The translations under genes and the position numbers were made by a program. Shown in pieces: positions 12,400-24,402 of a stretch of 64,000 nt of DNA. Within the stretch, counting starts at the first letter, position 1; each line of letters opens with the position of its first letter. The notes beneath the pieces are model-generated. The model had not been told where the DNA came from. It saw nothing but the letters and a program-made list of their open reading frames with translations, and searched no databases. This DNA comes from Linum tenue (lineage: Eukaryota > Streptophyta > Magnoliopsida > Malpighiales > Linaceae): NCBI GenBank assembly GCA_946122785.1, contig CAMGYJ010000002.1, positions 40,202,495-40,266,494 of the forward strand, written 5' to 3'.

Positions 12400-12930
12400 T
12401 TTAAGGTTGATTGTGAAGCTGTTGTGTGGAGGAAACCAAGTATTCCGAAATATAGTTGATTGTTTGGCTGATTAGCCTTGATAGAATCAGAACCATGGAC
12501 AAAATGGCTGCTTGGGGGATTGGTATTAACAATGCTTGCTTACTATGTCCAGGAGGTGATGAATCAAGAGATCATATGTTTGTCCTGTATTCATTTATTC
12601 GAAGTGTAATTATGTAAGCTCTTAACAAAGTTTGCAGAATCCGGGAAGACATGAATTGGCAGGATCATATCTAGTGGGTGATTCAGGCGTGGCATGGAAA
12701 TTCAGACCAAACAAAGATTGGAAGATTGTTTTGGAGGTTGTCTCAGAGCTACATCTGGAGGGAGCACTACTCCAGGCTATATGGAACCAAGCATATTTTT
12801 CATCTCGAGCGGATTGTGAAGAAAATTAAGGATGAGATTACCTTATCTGCATAGAATGACCAGGCCTGGATGAACATAGTACAAAGATATGCATGACATA
12901 ATTGTTTTTCATTGTTAATGTAACTAACTA
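12400..12930 (+). pseudogene. LINE reverse transcriptase C-terminal fragment (zf-RVT type)
   Basis: Broken frames on the plus strand read VVWRKPSIPKYS, then DRIRTMDKMAAWGI and CLLCPGGDESRDHMF. This is the zinc-binding tail that follows the RT domain in plant L1-like LINEs (W-x-x-x-x-D-R-x-x-T...CxxC...E-S-x-D-H). Stops and a frameshift at about 12477 make it a relic. The catalytic RT region and both ends of the element are absent. Confidence 0.7.
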
Positions 12931-13494
12931 ATAGTCTGACCAGGACAAGTTGTACTATGAGAAGAGGTTTGCAGGTTGCACCTCTAGAGCTTAATGTCAT
13001 TTTTGATTAACCATAAAAAATAATTTTAATTTGTCATGTGTGGCTTTAAGGTGGGTAGGTAGTAGTGACATGGTAAAGAGGATATGTGTTCTAGTAATTG
13101 TTGTTGCTTATTATTATATCTCAAGTTGACCAAATTTTGGCCAACCTCTCGAAAAAACCCATATGTTATAGATAATAGATTACAATCCCTACAATCAAAC
13201 TCTCACTTGCTACTTTTTACACACATATTGTCTTCACCTTTGTTACGAACATTCACAAGCTCTGTGACTAAGTACTATCTACACAAATAAATAAGATTAT
13301 TATAACTTGATCTAGCCAATACTTGAGCAAACTCTATATTTCCACCAATGTAGCTTCAAACTTCCTCTACAATATGCAGAAGTGCCTCTCTTTCATTCTC
13401 ATTTTTGTTTAGAAAATTGTGCAGTACATCTCTCGCCAAAGAAAAAAACATACCAGCTCCATATTCCACCTATTAACAGTCCTTCAGCCACACT

Positions 13495-14275
13495 CTACCT
13501 TGCAATGTGGCATACCCTTTCCACCATACTACTCCATTCATCTCGCCAATTTATACTTGCAACTGAGAAACACAAGATAGACCTAGAGAAAAAACATTTA
13601 CAAGATAAATGGTCCATGGTCTCATGTTCAACTTTGCACAATACACGTCTATCATCATCTGCTTTCCCCCAAGCCTTCAACTTATCCTTCGTAGCAATTC
13701 TATCTTTGATTACTAACCAAGTCACCAGTCTATGCCTTGGTATCATATACTTTCCCCATAGCATCTTTGCCCATTCAATCCTTACCCCTCTAGGTTCGAT
13801 ACTATTCCAAATAGTCTTGATAGTGTATTTATGTAACTACTTGTCCTCCCATCTCACTACACCATCATCTAAACTGAAATCAGGACCTCAACCTAAGGAG
13901 TTTTCTGCACAGCCAGGATCCTGCTTGTATTTCTGCAACCTCCAAAATTGATCTCCCTTTCAGTCCGTGGCTCCTTATCCAGGTTACCCTAAAAGATCCT
14001 CTCCTAACTAGCAACACCAAATTATTCTTGTAGCATAAGCCATATTCCACGCGTAAAGATCTCGCAGCCCTAGACCCCCTCTTATTTTGGCAAAGCATTC
14101 ACCTCCCATGTTACCTTAGCTCTACATGTACCATCTCCATGCCAAAGAGAGTTCGAGTAGATCCTTTTGGATATCTCTCAAAACCTTCTTGGGAAGAAAT
14201 TAAACTGTCATCCAATACTGGTTGACAGCCAACAATATAGATGATACAATCTGCAACTTACCAGCGTAGGTAAGC
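13495..14275 (-). pseudogene. LINE reverse transcriptase C-terminal region, relic
   Basis: From 14275 downwards the minus strand reads GKLQIVSSILLAVNQYW, then GGLGLRDLYAWNMAYA, then WLVIKDRIATKDKLKAWG with C-x2-like cysteines and ETMDHLSCKC. These are the consecutive C-terminal blocks of plant L1-type RT and its zf-RVT tail. Frameshifts and stops break it. The plus-strand 189-codon ORF at 13382-13951 is its antisense shadow. Confidence 0.8.
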
Positions 14276-14439
14276 TTGTTTGCTCTCTAGGATCTAATTC
14301 TTCTTGTGATTTTCTACCACCTCCCTTTTTTTTTTTGTTAGAGGCTTGTACTTTTATCTTTGAACCAACTCATTGCTCATAAAGTAACTCAAAGGATTTG
14401 GATTGCAAAAGAGGGGTTACCTTTCTCCCCAAAGAAACT

Positions 14440-15138
14440 GACTATGTGATACCATTCACTAGTACATCAAATTCTTCAGTAGTTGGTAGCATTGTAGGAT
14501 TACTCTCAGCATAAGATGACTCACCTTTGTCATGAACTTCGTGTAACTCATATGAATTAATATAGAACTTATTTGTCCTACAACTTATTATATTAATTGT
14601 CCCATTATCTGATAGATGAGTCGCAGCTTTGCCCGCTACAACTTCCATGTTTCATCACCACATCCACCACAATCTCTTTCCCTCTGTCCTGTACAACAAT
14701 ATGATTTGTAGCCTTTGCTTGAATTTGTACTGGTTGCTCATATATATTCTTTACTAGCCATACTCTCTTGCCAGACTCAACATTCCTTTCATAGTTTTGA
14801 CTAAAGAGACCACAACCCTTGCAAAGGACATGCAAATTGCAATACTAGATTCCCACACAAACTTCATTCCCATCATTTGGATGAACCCTATCAGAATCAG
14901 TAAAATTTCCCTTCACATCGAGTTCAACATAGATTTTTGCAATCCCTAATCTCGTCCCTTGCGTCGTGGGTTGATCCACACATAATGGCTTTCCAAGCAA
15001 GCTAGCAATTCGAATCGGACCATCCCTATTAGCTATTTCAACAAAGGTGTAAGAGCCTTACCCACACCGAAATCTTGGAATTGTCCACAGTCACTGCTTG
15101 TAGGTTTGGCTTCCACTTCTACACAAACAATGGTAGAC
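14440..15138 (-). pseudogene. LINE ORF1 relic (DUF4283-type plus zinc knuckle)
   Basis: The minus strand reads WKPNLQAVTVDNSKISVWVR, then after a frameshift RIASLLGKPLCVDQPTTQGTRLG and KIYVELDVKGN, then LHVLCKGCGLFSQ. This is the order of an L1-type ORF1/gag N-terminal domain followed by its CCHC region. It lies directly upstream of RT C-terminal blocks, so the endonuclease and most of the RT have been deleted. The retrotransposon starting at 15144 interrupts its 5' side. Confidence 0.75.
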
Positions 15139-17184
15139 GACGGTGTAGACACCACTTTTTCTCCGGGTTAAAAATATATTTAATTGAATAAAATATATTT
15201 TTTACTAAAGGTTGGGAATAGCACACCTTAGACGACTATCTAAATGAACCATATTTGTAATGTTTGGGATGAATCACGTTTGGCTTAGCCCATTAAGATT
15301 ACCAATAAAAAATCTCGATTTCGACAACCTAACAATAAGCAATTGCTTAGTTTGGTTGCCTTTAGATTGACGGCTAAATTGTGTATCTAGAGTATTTGGC
15401 TTTTGATTGGATTGGGCTCTGATTTCAAGACAATAAGAGAAAAGTTGAATTACAAAAAATAAACAACAATTATAATAGAACAATTACAATGAAATTTGAT
15501 TAGAACTATAATTTATAATTACAAAGCTGTTGCAAAATAATTGCATAATAACATTACACCATATTAACTACAAGGTTCAACAAATATTAGGCTCAAGTCA
15601 AACCCCAAGCCCACAGTCAATGGCTTTCTGTAGGTCAAAGGCCAGTCCAAATCAAAGCTCAAAGTCAACTGGTCAAACCCAGTCAACATAAGTCAAAGCC
15701 CCAAACCAACCATTTCCAAGCCCAACCCAACGGGTCTATTACCCCCAAACAACCAATCAAAAAAATATACAAGATTGCTACCCTCAAGGCCAATCAAGTT
15801 ACAACACAACACAAACCGAAACTATAGCGGATTTTGTATTATAAAATAGAGTTCAACTGATTTTTTTCAGGGTTTTCCCCTTCATTTTATACCGCAACAA
15901 CACAGGGGGTGACCTTCTTTTCTTTCTTCTCCTCATTGATACTCATCCCCACGAACATCATATCAAAGCTTATTTTCCTTCACCGAGACGACACAAGACA
16001 AAAGGAAAATCATCAAAGTGATCACTAACTCCCTCTTCCTTCTTAGAAAAACAAAAAAGAAAGCACACAGACTACCAAAAAGACTTCCTCTCCACTTCTT
16101 TCTTCCTCTTTGGCTATATACAAACATAAACACAAAGCAGAGAAACTCTGCAAAACTTCTCACTTCCTTTCTTCTAACACACAACTGAAACCAAAATCGA
16201 CAGAAAATACTCCATACCACATCTTATTCTTCTCACCAAGCATCAACAAAAAAAAAAGAGAAAGCAGCCACAGGCGGCAGAAAACCCTACAAAGAAACCA
16301 TAGAGCAATCAAAAAATCCCAAAAAGAAAGACAACAAAAGCTCCCTTCCTTCCCTTCTTCGACTAAACAAAAACTAACTTATCACTTCGATCCGTGCAGA
16401 TTATTGTCAATGGTTAGCACGTGTCAAAAACTACCCCATGTTAAGCCAAGTTTAACATAAGACGACATTGTCGTATAGTAGTAATCAATGTCGTATTTTA
16501 CTCGGGTCTTGGTACCCTAGCCTACTTCCCACCTAGTTTCTAATTATTTAATAGGTTTTGGAGGGTTGAGTGGAGGAATTGAGGAGATAACTAGACGAGA
16601 GATTTATCAAACCTAAAAGAAAGTACTTCGGGGAACTAATCCTCCTCCTAGCTTAGGGTTACTATGCATATATAGATACTTAGGGTTATCGAATGTGGTG
16701 AGTGAGCTCTTTTTCGTGGGCTTTCGTGGTTATCCACACGCCTCTGACTATGCCTCACCTAAACCCATATATAGTCACCTCGATGTAGTCTATCGTATCT
16801 GGGTCATTAAGCTTGTGGCTCATTTCAATGGACACTATCCACCGTCCACGCCAAGGTTTTATCCCAGGTTATATCTAGGAAGGCTAACCTAAGGCAGGGG
16901 TTCGATCGCGTCGACCACCATAGGTCCCCATTCATACATCTATCATGATTTTCTTTATGGCGCATACACGTCTAACCCTAGAACTCCAAACCCAGCGTAG
17001 AGCATAAAGTAGGCTAATAGAGAAGATTGGGGCGCCCTACCATAAACACAATCCATGATAGAATAGTAATAAAATCAACTAGATAAACACATTCATTCAT
17101 TAAAACCCTAAAATATCCATACATACATAATAAACCCTAAAGCTAGATTTGGGGTTTAGAACCCCTAGTAACTTAGAGGACTAC

Positions 17185-18605
17185 TGATAGACCGCTAATT
17201 GCACATGTTTTCACCCTTATTCTTGAGCCGTTTGAGGTGTTGATTCTCGTGTTTTAGGCCGATTTCACGCTAGGTTGTGCTTGTTTGGGATATTTCAGGT
17301 CATAGTAAGTGAATGAAGGTTTAGGAGCGAGTTCGGGGTCAATTGGACGAAGATCGGGCGCGAGGCAAGTCGCTGAGGAAGCCACACGGGCACACACAAA
17401 ACCCACACGGCCGTGCAAGTGACCAATGTGGCCGTGTGGGATTGTGCGAGCCTTCACACGGGCACAAATAAATTCCGCACGGCCGTGTGAAGGAGCAATG
17501 TGGCCGTGTGGAATTCTGCGAGGCTTCACACGGGCAGACTGGGTGAGATACACGGCCGTGTGTCCCTGGCCGTGTATGTAGCCTGAAGTGCAATTATTGG
17601 AAACACGGCGTTTTGTGTCTCACACGGGCAACTGGGTATGCCACACGGCCGTGTGGCCTGCCCGTGTGATCGGGATTTTCAGGTTTTTACCCAATTTTGG
17701 GCCACAAGTGAGAGAATCGAATTTTCAGAGCAAAAACAGAGCCCTAGAGAGAGAGAAAGTGCGAAGAACACATCCTAGAAGCTATCTTGGAGCTGGGTTT
17801 CATCAAATCGAGCTTGGAGATCATCATAGGAGTGGAAATCATCATCCCAGAGCAGATTCTTCCCATTGTTATGAGTATGACTGCTTTGTATCCTGTTTTC
17901 CTCTCTCTCTATGGAGTAGAACCCTTCTCTCACTTGGGTATGAAGAACCCTAGTTCCATGTGTTAGGGATTTGATTGTAATGACTTGGGATGATTATACT
18001 GTTTGGTTTTAATTGAATGATGCATGTTTTATTGAATTGATTAAAGTCTGATCAGCTTTTCTTGATTTCTGCTGCAACCTGCGATAGATAGAATCTGATT
18101 AGGTTGTTAGAGCTACATCATTCGGTAGTAGGAGATTGGCTATACGAGAGTTAGTGAGTTTACTGCTTTGTACTGGAATCCAATTCCAGTAGTGGAGTTC
18201 TGTGTTCATAGCCTCAGCTTTCTAAACCGGTGAAGACTAGTCGTTTGCCGGGTAGTTTGACTGAGAGGGCTTGGTCAGCTTAAGAGATTCCGAGCTACTG
18301 TCGGATCTTATGCAGTTTAATTAACAGTAAATCAACCCAGGGTAATTACAATTGAGACCTAACTAAGGAGCTAGGGGGACTCATTCCCGAGTGACTCTTC
18401 CCTGCTTTAGAAAACCGAACCATTTCCTGCTTTTTACTGCTTTTACTTTTAACACAATCACTCGACTTAGTTGGCTAGATAATAGATAATCACGGAGTAA
18501 GCAGTAGATCTAGACCCCGGGTTGATAATATAACTTGCCACTTTATTGCATTCCCGGACTGCGATTACAATTGGTCGCAGTTAGGTGTTATGTTTTACCT
18601 TGTCA
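17185..18605 (+). mobile_element. solo LTR of a gypsy-type element, 1421 bp
   Basis: It starts TGATAGACCGCTAATTGCAC and ends TACCTTGTCA. It is flanked by ACTAC (17180-17184) and ACTGC (18606-18610). The partner LTR shows the unfilled site at about 56840 (ggaccacagactactccata), which confirms the insertion. No internal coding sequence remains, so it is a solo LTR. Positions 17385-17670 hold a cluster of CACACGG/CCGTGTG words. Confidence 0.85.
17385..17672. repeat. tandem-like cluster of CACACGGCCGTG motifs
   Basis: Alternating CACACGGGCA and CACGGCCGTG words occur at roughly 25-70 base spacing, including a perfect 16-base palindrome CCACACGGCCGTGTGG at 17641-17656. The apparent 84- to 99-codon reverse ORFs here arise from the repeats and are not genes. 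Confidence 0.8.
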
Positions 18606-20632
18606 ACTGCTCCATAAAAGAGGAAAGAAGAAATTGAAGAAGACTTTGGTTGAGGAAGATGCTCCCTCTCTTCTATCTCCTTATCCTTCCATTAGCTTCT
18701 CTCTTTTCTCTCTCTCTAAAACCATAAATTTCTCTCAAATTAGCTCATCTAAAAAGGGGAAAATGGGTCTTCTATTTATAGGCAATCTAGGGACGGAGAA
18801 GTTCACGGCTAGAAGCACAGAGATCGTGGTTGTGATCTTCAGAAGTCAGACAGCGATCTTGGAACGGTGTCGTCATGGTCTTCGGAAATGAGGATATCGC
18901 AGGTTGACTTCGCGGTCGCGATCCACTAGCTGTGGCCACGATCTTCCTCGCGGTCTGATAACTTTGTGGCCGTGATTTGACTGGGAAAATTCTTTGTTTC
19001 TCCTTGGCTCCTTCCTGGTGAAGTTCGCGCCCTGAGCCCTCCAATTCGCGGCCGCGACCATTAGCTTGCATTTGTGCGCTATCTTCCCGGCCGTGAACTT
19101 AAGCTTCCAGGCCACTATCTCCAGTTTCCTGCCACTTTGCTACTCTTGTGACTTTGTTTTGTACCTAATTAACATATATCCTCTAATACACCCTAAAATT
19201 ACATCGAATTCACATAGGAACGAAATAGGGATGTAACCGACGATGTTCAAGCAATTATGCACATAAATTGGCACTAAACAAACCTTGATATGATGGTTAA
19301 ATAACACTAATTTAGGTGTTATCACTAGCAAACATTTTACCACTACCGCCAATAGAAGAAAAAATAAGAAAGAGAAGACAAACGAAGATGAGAAAAGATC
19401 ATAATCATCACCAAGCAACAAGCAAAAAACCATAGAAGAGAAAGGGTGAGGGAACAACAACTCCTCCCCTTCACCAATCATCCAGGAAAAGGTAAAAACC
19501 ACCATCTCCATCTATCTCATAGCCATGATGAAGCTCGTCTTCAACAAAAACTAATCAACTCCACTTAAACTAAAAGTTGACAGATTTTGTTAAACAAAAT
19601 GAGTAAATAAACAACCCCAAGCAACAGCAATACGACTAATTTCACCATTATCGCAAAATAAATTAGCAAATGATTCCTATTGCTTTATTTACAAGTTCTT
19701 GTATGTTGCATTACTTTATTTACAAGTTCTCTCCATTCTGTTCACATCTATTTGAGTTTCTTTTTATCATTTAAAGCACTTCTATGTTTAAGCAATTCAT
19801 AAAACTAACCATATTTGTTTTCTTTCTTCGATCTTAATCGCTTTACTTTATTTCATATTCGATTGCATACCAAGCCAACATCATATGCAACTAAAACACA
19901 TACTTGAAAATCACATCAAACTGAGAGATATCATCAAAAACTTCTACCACCCAACTAGATTTACAAATAACTCCCCAATGACATTTGAACTCCCATCACA
20001 GATTCCTAACTTGAAAACACAATTAGACTTCATCACAACCAATAGCAGTGTTTTTAGTCATTTAACAAGTTGATTACTCTACCTTCAGTTCAGTAGCTTT
20101 AACCTAACTAGATTTACAAATTACTCTCCAATGACATTTGAACTCCTATCATAGATTCCTAACTTGAAAACACAATTAGACTTCATCACAAGCAATAACA
20201 GTGTTTTTAGTCATTTAACAAGTTGATTTCTCTCCCTTCAATTTAGTAGTTTTAACCTAAACCTTGCAATTTTTGAAATTCCAAGTCCATCCCCCAAGTT
20301 AAACAACCATATATAAGTATAAAGTTTCTCAAATAACAAAAACAATCGAAAAACCAAACCTAGCATTAAATTAAGTTTTGAGCCACTACCCGCCAAAACC
20401 CAAAAAACGACCCTACATACCAGTCAAATTTCCAGTTCCAACACGACAAACCCACAAACTACCCAAATCAATTCCACCACACAAACCACAAAAAGTTACA
20501 ATTTGCATACAATCGAAACCATAACCAAAACAATTCAAGATGGTCACCACGTATCCCCAGATTCCCCAAAATTTTAGAAGTCAATAATGACAAAAAATGA
20601 GTCTCTTAGGGGATTGGAACCCTAAGCCTTAA

Positions 20633-23600
20633 TGATACAATCCTAGTATCCATCATTTTCCATTCAAGATAGATCTTCAAATATGCCGAGTTGAATTGCA
20701 AGAAAGAACTTAAAAATTGCTTAAGTGTTTTTCACGTTTCCGGTGGCCGACTTTGCAAGCTTGGTTCTTTCAATTGCCTCGATGGAAATGTGAGTTTAGG
20801 GGGTTTGTTTTGAAGCAGGAGAGTTCCTTTACATATTGGTATGCTTGGGGGCTCGAAAAGAATTCCAGAAGATTATTTTCAAAGCTCGCCAAAATCCTTT
20901 GTCAACACATGAAAACTGCCAGAATTTGGGTAAGTGTAAATCCGAGTTCATGAAGCCTACTTTGGAGCTTAATTCAAGATAGATGGCCAAGAATCGAGTC
21001 TCAAACTTCAAAGCACATCAAAGTACATGAAATATACTAAAAAGGCAAGGCATTGGATGAAGGAATGGATACTTGGAAGGCTTCGAATGAAAGAGAAGCA
21101 AGATCATACGAAGCTTGGCAAAAGTGTCTTGCAAACTAAGGAATCTGAATCCTTTTCGAATTAGGATTACTAGTATGTTTTTGAAATGTGAGTTCTTTTC
21201 TAGTTGTTACCTATTTAGGAGTTATTTTTGAGTTGCTAGACGTCTTAGGGTCTATTTAAGTCGAGTCAATTCATTGTAAAGTTCAGTTTTATGCACAACT
21301 GAATACAAAGTGAGCTTTGATTCATCTTGCTTGTTGGCTTGACGAATTGAGTGGATTTCAGGATCCCTAGGAAATCGATAGCTTGTATCGATCAGTTATT
21401 CCCCCCTGGTCGTGGCCAAGCCTCTACATAAAGCTTTCGAGCCTCTTTCCCTACATGAAGGTCGCACGAAACATCCATCCCAAAACCACAAAACTTACCC
21501 TGTTTCTGAAGGAACTCGAATTGAATCCAATTCAATTAGTGGCTGTGCTATTCCAATGGATTCAATTCATGGATGTGCTATTCCGATCGCAAGAGACCCT
21601 ACCTAGGACTCATCAAGTGGTATCAGATCCTAGTTCAACTCAATGGCAACCACGAGGTAGAAAAATCGACCTGTTGCCACAAGAACAAGGCATAGAGATT
21701 CGATTGCCCTGTGGACAACATTTTAATATGGAGGAGCTGTTAGCCCATATTGATGCACGATTCCAGGCGCAATTGGGGAAATTCAAGCGCGAAATCAACC
21801 ATAGGTTCGATGCAATCGCCCTGCCTGAAAACAACGTCAGAGCAGAGGCAGTTCCCGGCTAGGGAAACCCAGTGGGAAATCCTGAACTATTGGGAAGAAT
21901 TAAAGTTCTGGAGCTCAGAATTTTGGTTGAAAAACTCCATCACTATAATCCGCACCGAGCGCAACGTGATCCCCGGGAAGCAGAGCTACCAGTGATCCCA
22001 CCTAGAGTCAACCTCTCGATTCCGGCGTTGCAAGGCACGACTAATGCATCAACTTACCTGGATTGGGAACGGAAGTTGATCCCTTCTTCCAGTGCGAGAA
22101 TTATACAGAGAAACAGAATGTAAGCTTGGCTACTTAGGAATTCACTAACTACGCTGCTCAGTGGTGGGAGCAAGGTTGTCTCCAATGGTGACAAAATCTG
22201 CAACCGGAGATTACAGACTGGAAAGAGTTGCGTGGGCTGATGCGAGACAGGTTTGTACCTGCCTATTATCATGGAGAACTCCACGAGTCTTTGCAAGGAA
22301 TTCGACAGGGAGGATGGTGCGTGGAGGACTATTTTCGCAAGCTTGAGTTACTTCTGATGCAAGTCGACGTCGGAGAGGACAAAGAGGTGATGATTGCTTG
22401 ATTTCTTCAGGGTTTGAATCGTGAGATTCGACAGGAAGTGGAATTGAGGTCCTTTGTTGACCTGGAAGAGGTGTTGCATCTCGCCACCAAAGTGGAGAAG
22501 CAGCAGAAGATGGTGGCTGGCAGGAGGTTCTCACCGGCGACCAAATGGCAGCAAAGTCTAATGTTGACCCCAATTCATCCCAGACACGTCCTGAAGTTCC
22601 CAAATTGGCTCCCAGGAACGTGAATCCAGCTCCGATTGAGCGTTCGGGAGGGATCCAATGTTTTAAATACCACGGAAGGGGACATAAAACCAATCAGTAT
22701 CCCAATTCAAAGACTTTAGTGATCAGAGACGATGCATACCTCATCGACGATGAGCAGTCTGGCTCCAGTGATAAAGAAAATATTGACGAGGAGATTGAAG
22801 TGGAAGAAGCCCCAACTAGGAAGCTTCTAGAAGTCAGCAGACGAGCTCTTACCATCGAAAATGACCAGGAACCCCTGTTTCACTCTCGATGCCTTGTTCA
22901 AGGTAGTCTACTTTCGTTGATCATTGATGGAGGGAGTTGTGTAAACGTTATCAGTCAGGATGCAGTGAATAAGCTTGGATTGAGCACGATGAGACATCCT
23001 GAGCCTTACAACCTACACTGGCTCAATGACTATGGGGTAATTCGAGTGACGAAACAGACTAATGTGAGTTTCGAGATCATAGGGTATAAGGATGAACTTG
23101 AATTTGATGTAGCTCCGATGTAGGCCGCTCACGTGTTGCTGGGAAGGCCCTAGAAATTTGATCATGGTGTCTTTCATTACGGTGGAACGAATTAGTACAA
23201 GGTTCGACATAAGGGGAAGAAGTATTTGCTGAAACCTTTATCGTCGGAGGAAGTACCAGAAGATCAATGACAATTAGAGGCCATTCGATGGCTCTCGAAG
23301 GGTGAATCCGTCGGGGAACATTCTGAGGAACCTCTGGGAAGCAATGGTTTAGCCCGAAAGTTCATGCTTACTGGGTACAAGAAGTTGAGGTCGCCTCGCC
23401 TTTGCCGGCTCTATTATTCCTCGCTGGACTAGAGTAGGAGAGAGGGTGAATTGGGTGGAACTTTAGAGAGCAACCCAACCCCAACTGAAGACATGGGCAC
23501 ACTCAATGGCATACAGGGATGCTTCACCACCAAATGGATTGGGTCGATGGCATCTGGATTGCAAGATCCAATTCGAGCCAAAAGTGCTCTGGAAATGACC

Positions 23601-24047
23601 AAACTCGACTAAAAATTGGCTCTATTGGTTGGATTGATTGAGGACGATTTGATACGCATGGCTAATGCATAAATATTGAGAATGGTCCCAGGAAGATGTA
23701 GGAACGGTCCAATTTGTCCGAAGATGCTTGAAACGCGACGATTGCAGGAAATACAGAATCGTCAATGCGACGATAAAGACGATGAGTCGAGGGATGAGAC
23801 CGGTCCAGAACTTCGATTCGATGCACGACAAAGCCAATGGTTGCCTTGAATTGAGCTGCAAATCCCTGAATTCGAAAGCCCCAATTTCATTCATGAAGAA
23901 TTGTGCCCTAATATTCCAGAAAAGGCAATTCGGAAAGCTTTCTTTTGATCCAATGTGGGATCTACTTTGCGAAGCATTTGAGGAGAAGAAGTCCAAAGCT
24001 CTGAGGGCAAAGCTTTTTGAATAGGGGGCCTGATACAATCCTAGAAC
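20633..24047 (+). mobile_element. decayed non-autonomous LTR element (gag-protease type), 3' LTR truncated
   Basis: The 5' LTR is 20633-21615 (983 bp, TGATACAATCCTAG...CATCA), with PBS TGGTATCAGATCC at 21618 (initiator-Met tRNA type). A gag-protease relic follows, then the polypurine run ATAGGGGGCC, then the first 14 bases of the 3' LTR (24031-24044, again TGATACAATCCTAG), which fuse directly to the host LTR. It is homologous throughout to the young element at 35935-40438. Confidence 0.85.
21643..24023 (+). pseudogene. gag-protease polyprotein relic
   Basis: Several frames together give an N-terminal gag, a CFKYHGRGHKTNQ degraded zinc knuckle (young copy: C-x2-C-x4-H-x4-C), an aspartic protease-like block LIIDGGSCVNVISQDAVNKL (about 22920) and a C-terminal block SFDPMWDLLCEAFEEKKSKA ending LRAKLFE-stop at 24023. 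Multiple stops and frameshifts occur. There is no RT, RNase H or integrase between protease and C-terminus, just as in the young copy. Confidence 0.85.
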
Positions 24048-24205
24048 AGGGTGTGAATACACTTCCCCACACGTAACCGTACTCCCGTACCCATAATCTC
24101 TAAATTCGCAGACCAAATTAGTATTTGACCCACTACAACTAAGGTCGATGGCGACTCAGAGCAATTTGCAAAGGATCCCGCGATCTCGAGGGACGGTTGA
24201 GACAG

Positions 24206-24223
24206 TGGCGACTTCGCTGGGGA
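24206..24223 (+). other. primer-binding site of the Ogre/Tat-like element
   Basis: TGGCGACTTCGCTGGGGA begins two bases after the LTR end. It closely resembles the tRNA-Arg-type primer site described for Ogre elements (family knowledge). Confidence 0.75.
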
Positions 24224-24402
24224 CATTCGAGAGTCGAGCTACATTGAATAAATTGATAATTTTATCTTACGTCTTTTGGGTGTTTGTTGTCTATTATATT
24301 ATCTGCGCATTTATATTATCGTGTACTAAATTTTTTGCATTCATGCATAGAAAGCTCTATACCCGAGCTCTCCCTTTAGTAAATGAAAGGAGTACCGTGA
24401 CT

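Larger units (their letters stand above)
15144..24204 (+). repeat. 5' LTR of the Ogre/Tat-like element (with two nested insertions and a deletion)
   Basis: Colinear with 52744-60527: the same blocks appear at 15144/52744, 16000/55650, 16690/56345, 19200/57420 and 20630/58710, and the same tail appears at 24048/60338. It contains a solo LTR (17185-18605) and a gag-protease element (20633-24047). The equivalent of about 1.6 kb (58711-60337) is missing at the second insertion's right end. A 33-bp deletion relative to the partner lies at about 24110. Confidence 0.82.

Noticed and set aside
13382..13951. 189-codon plus-strand ORF
   Set aside because: It is antisense to clear LINE RT blocks on the minus strand; no domain of its own.
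17254..17593. Two overlapping reverse ORFs with repeated Arg/His/Cys peptides
   Set aside because: They come from the CACGGCCGTG repeats of a solo LTR, not from coding selection.
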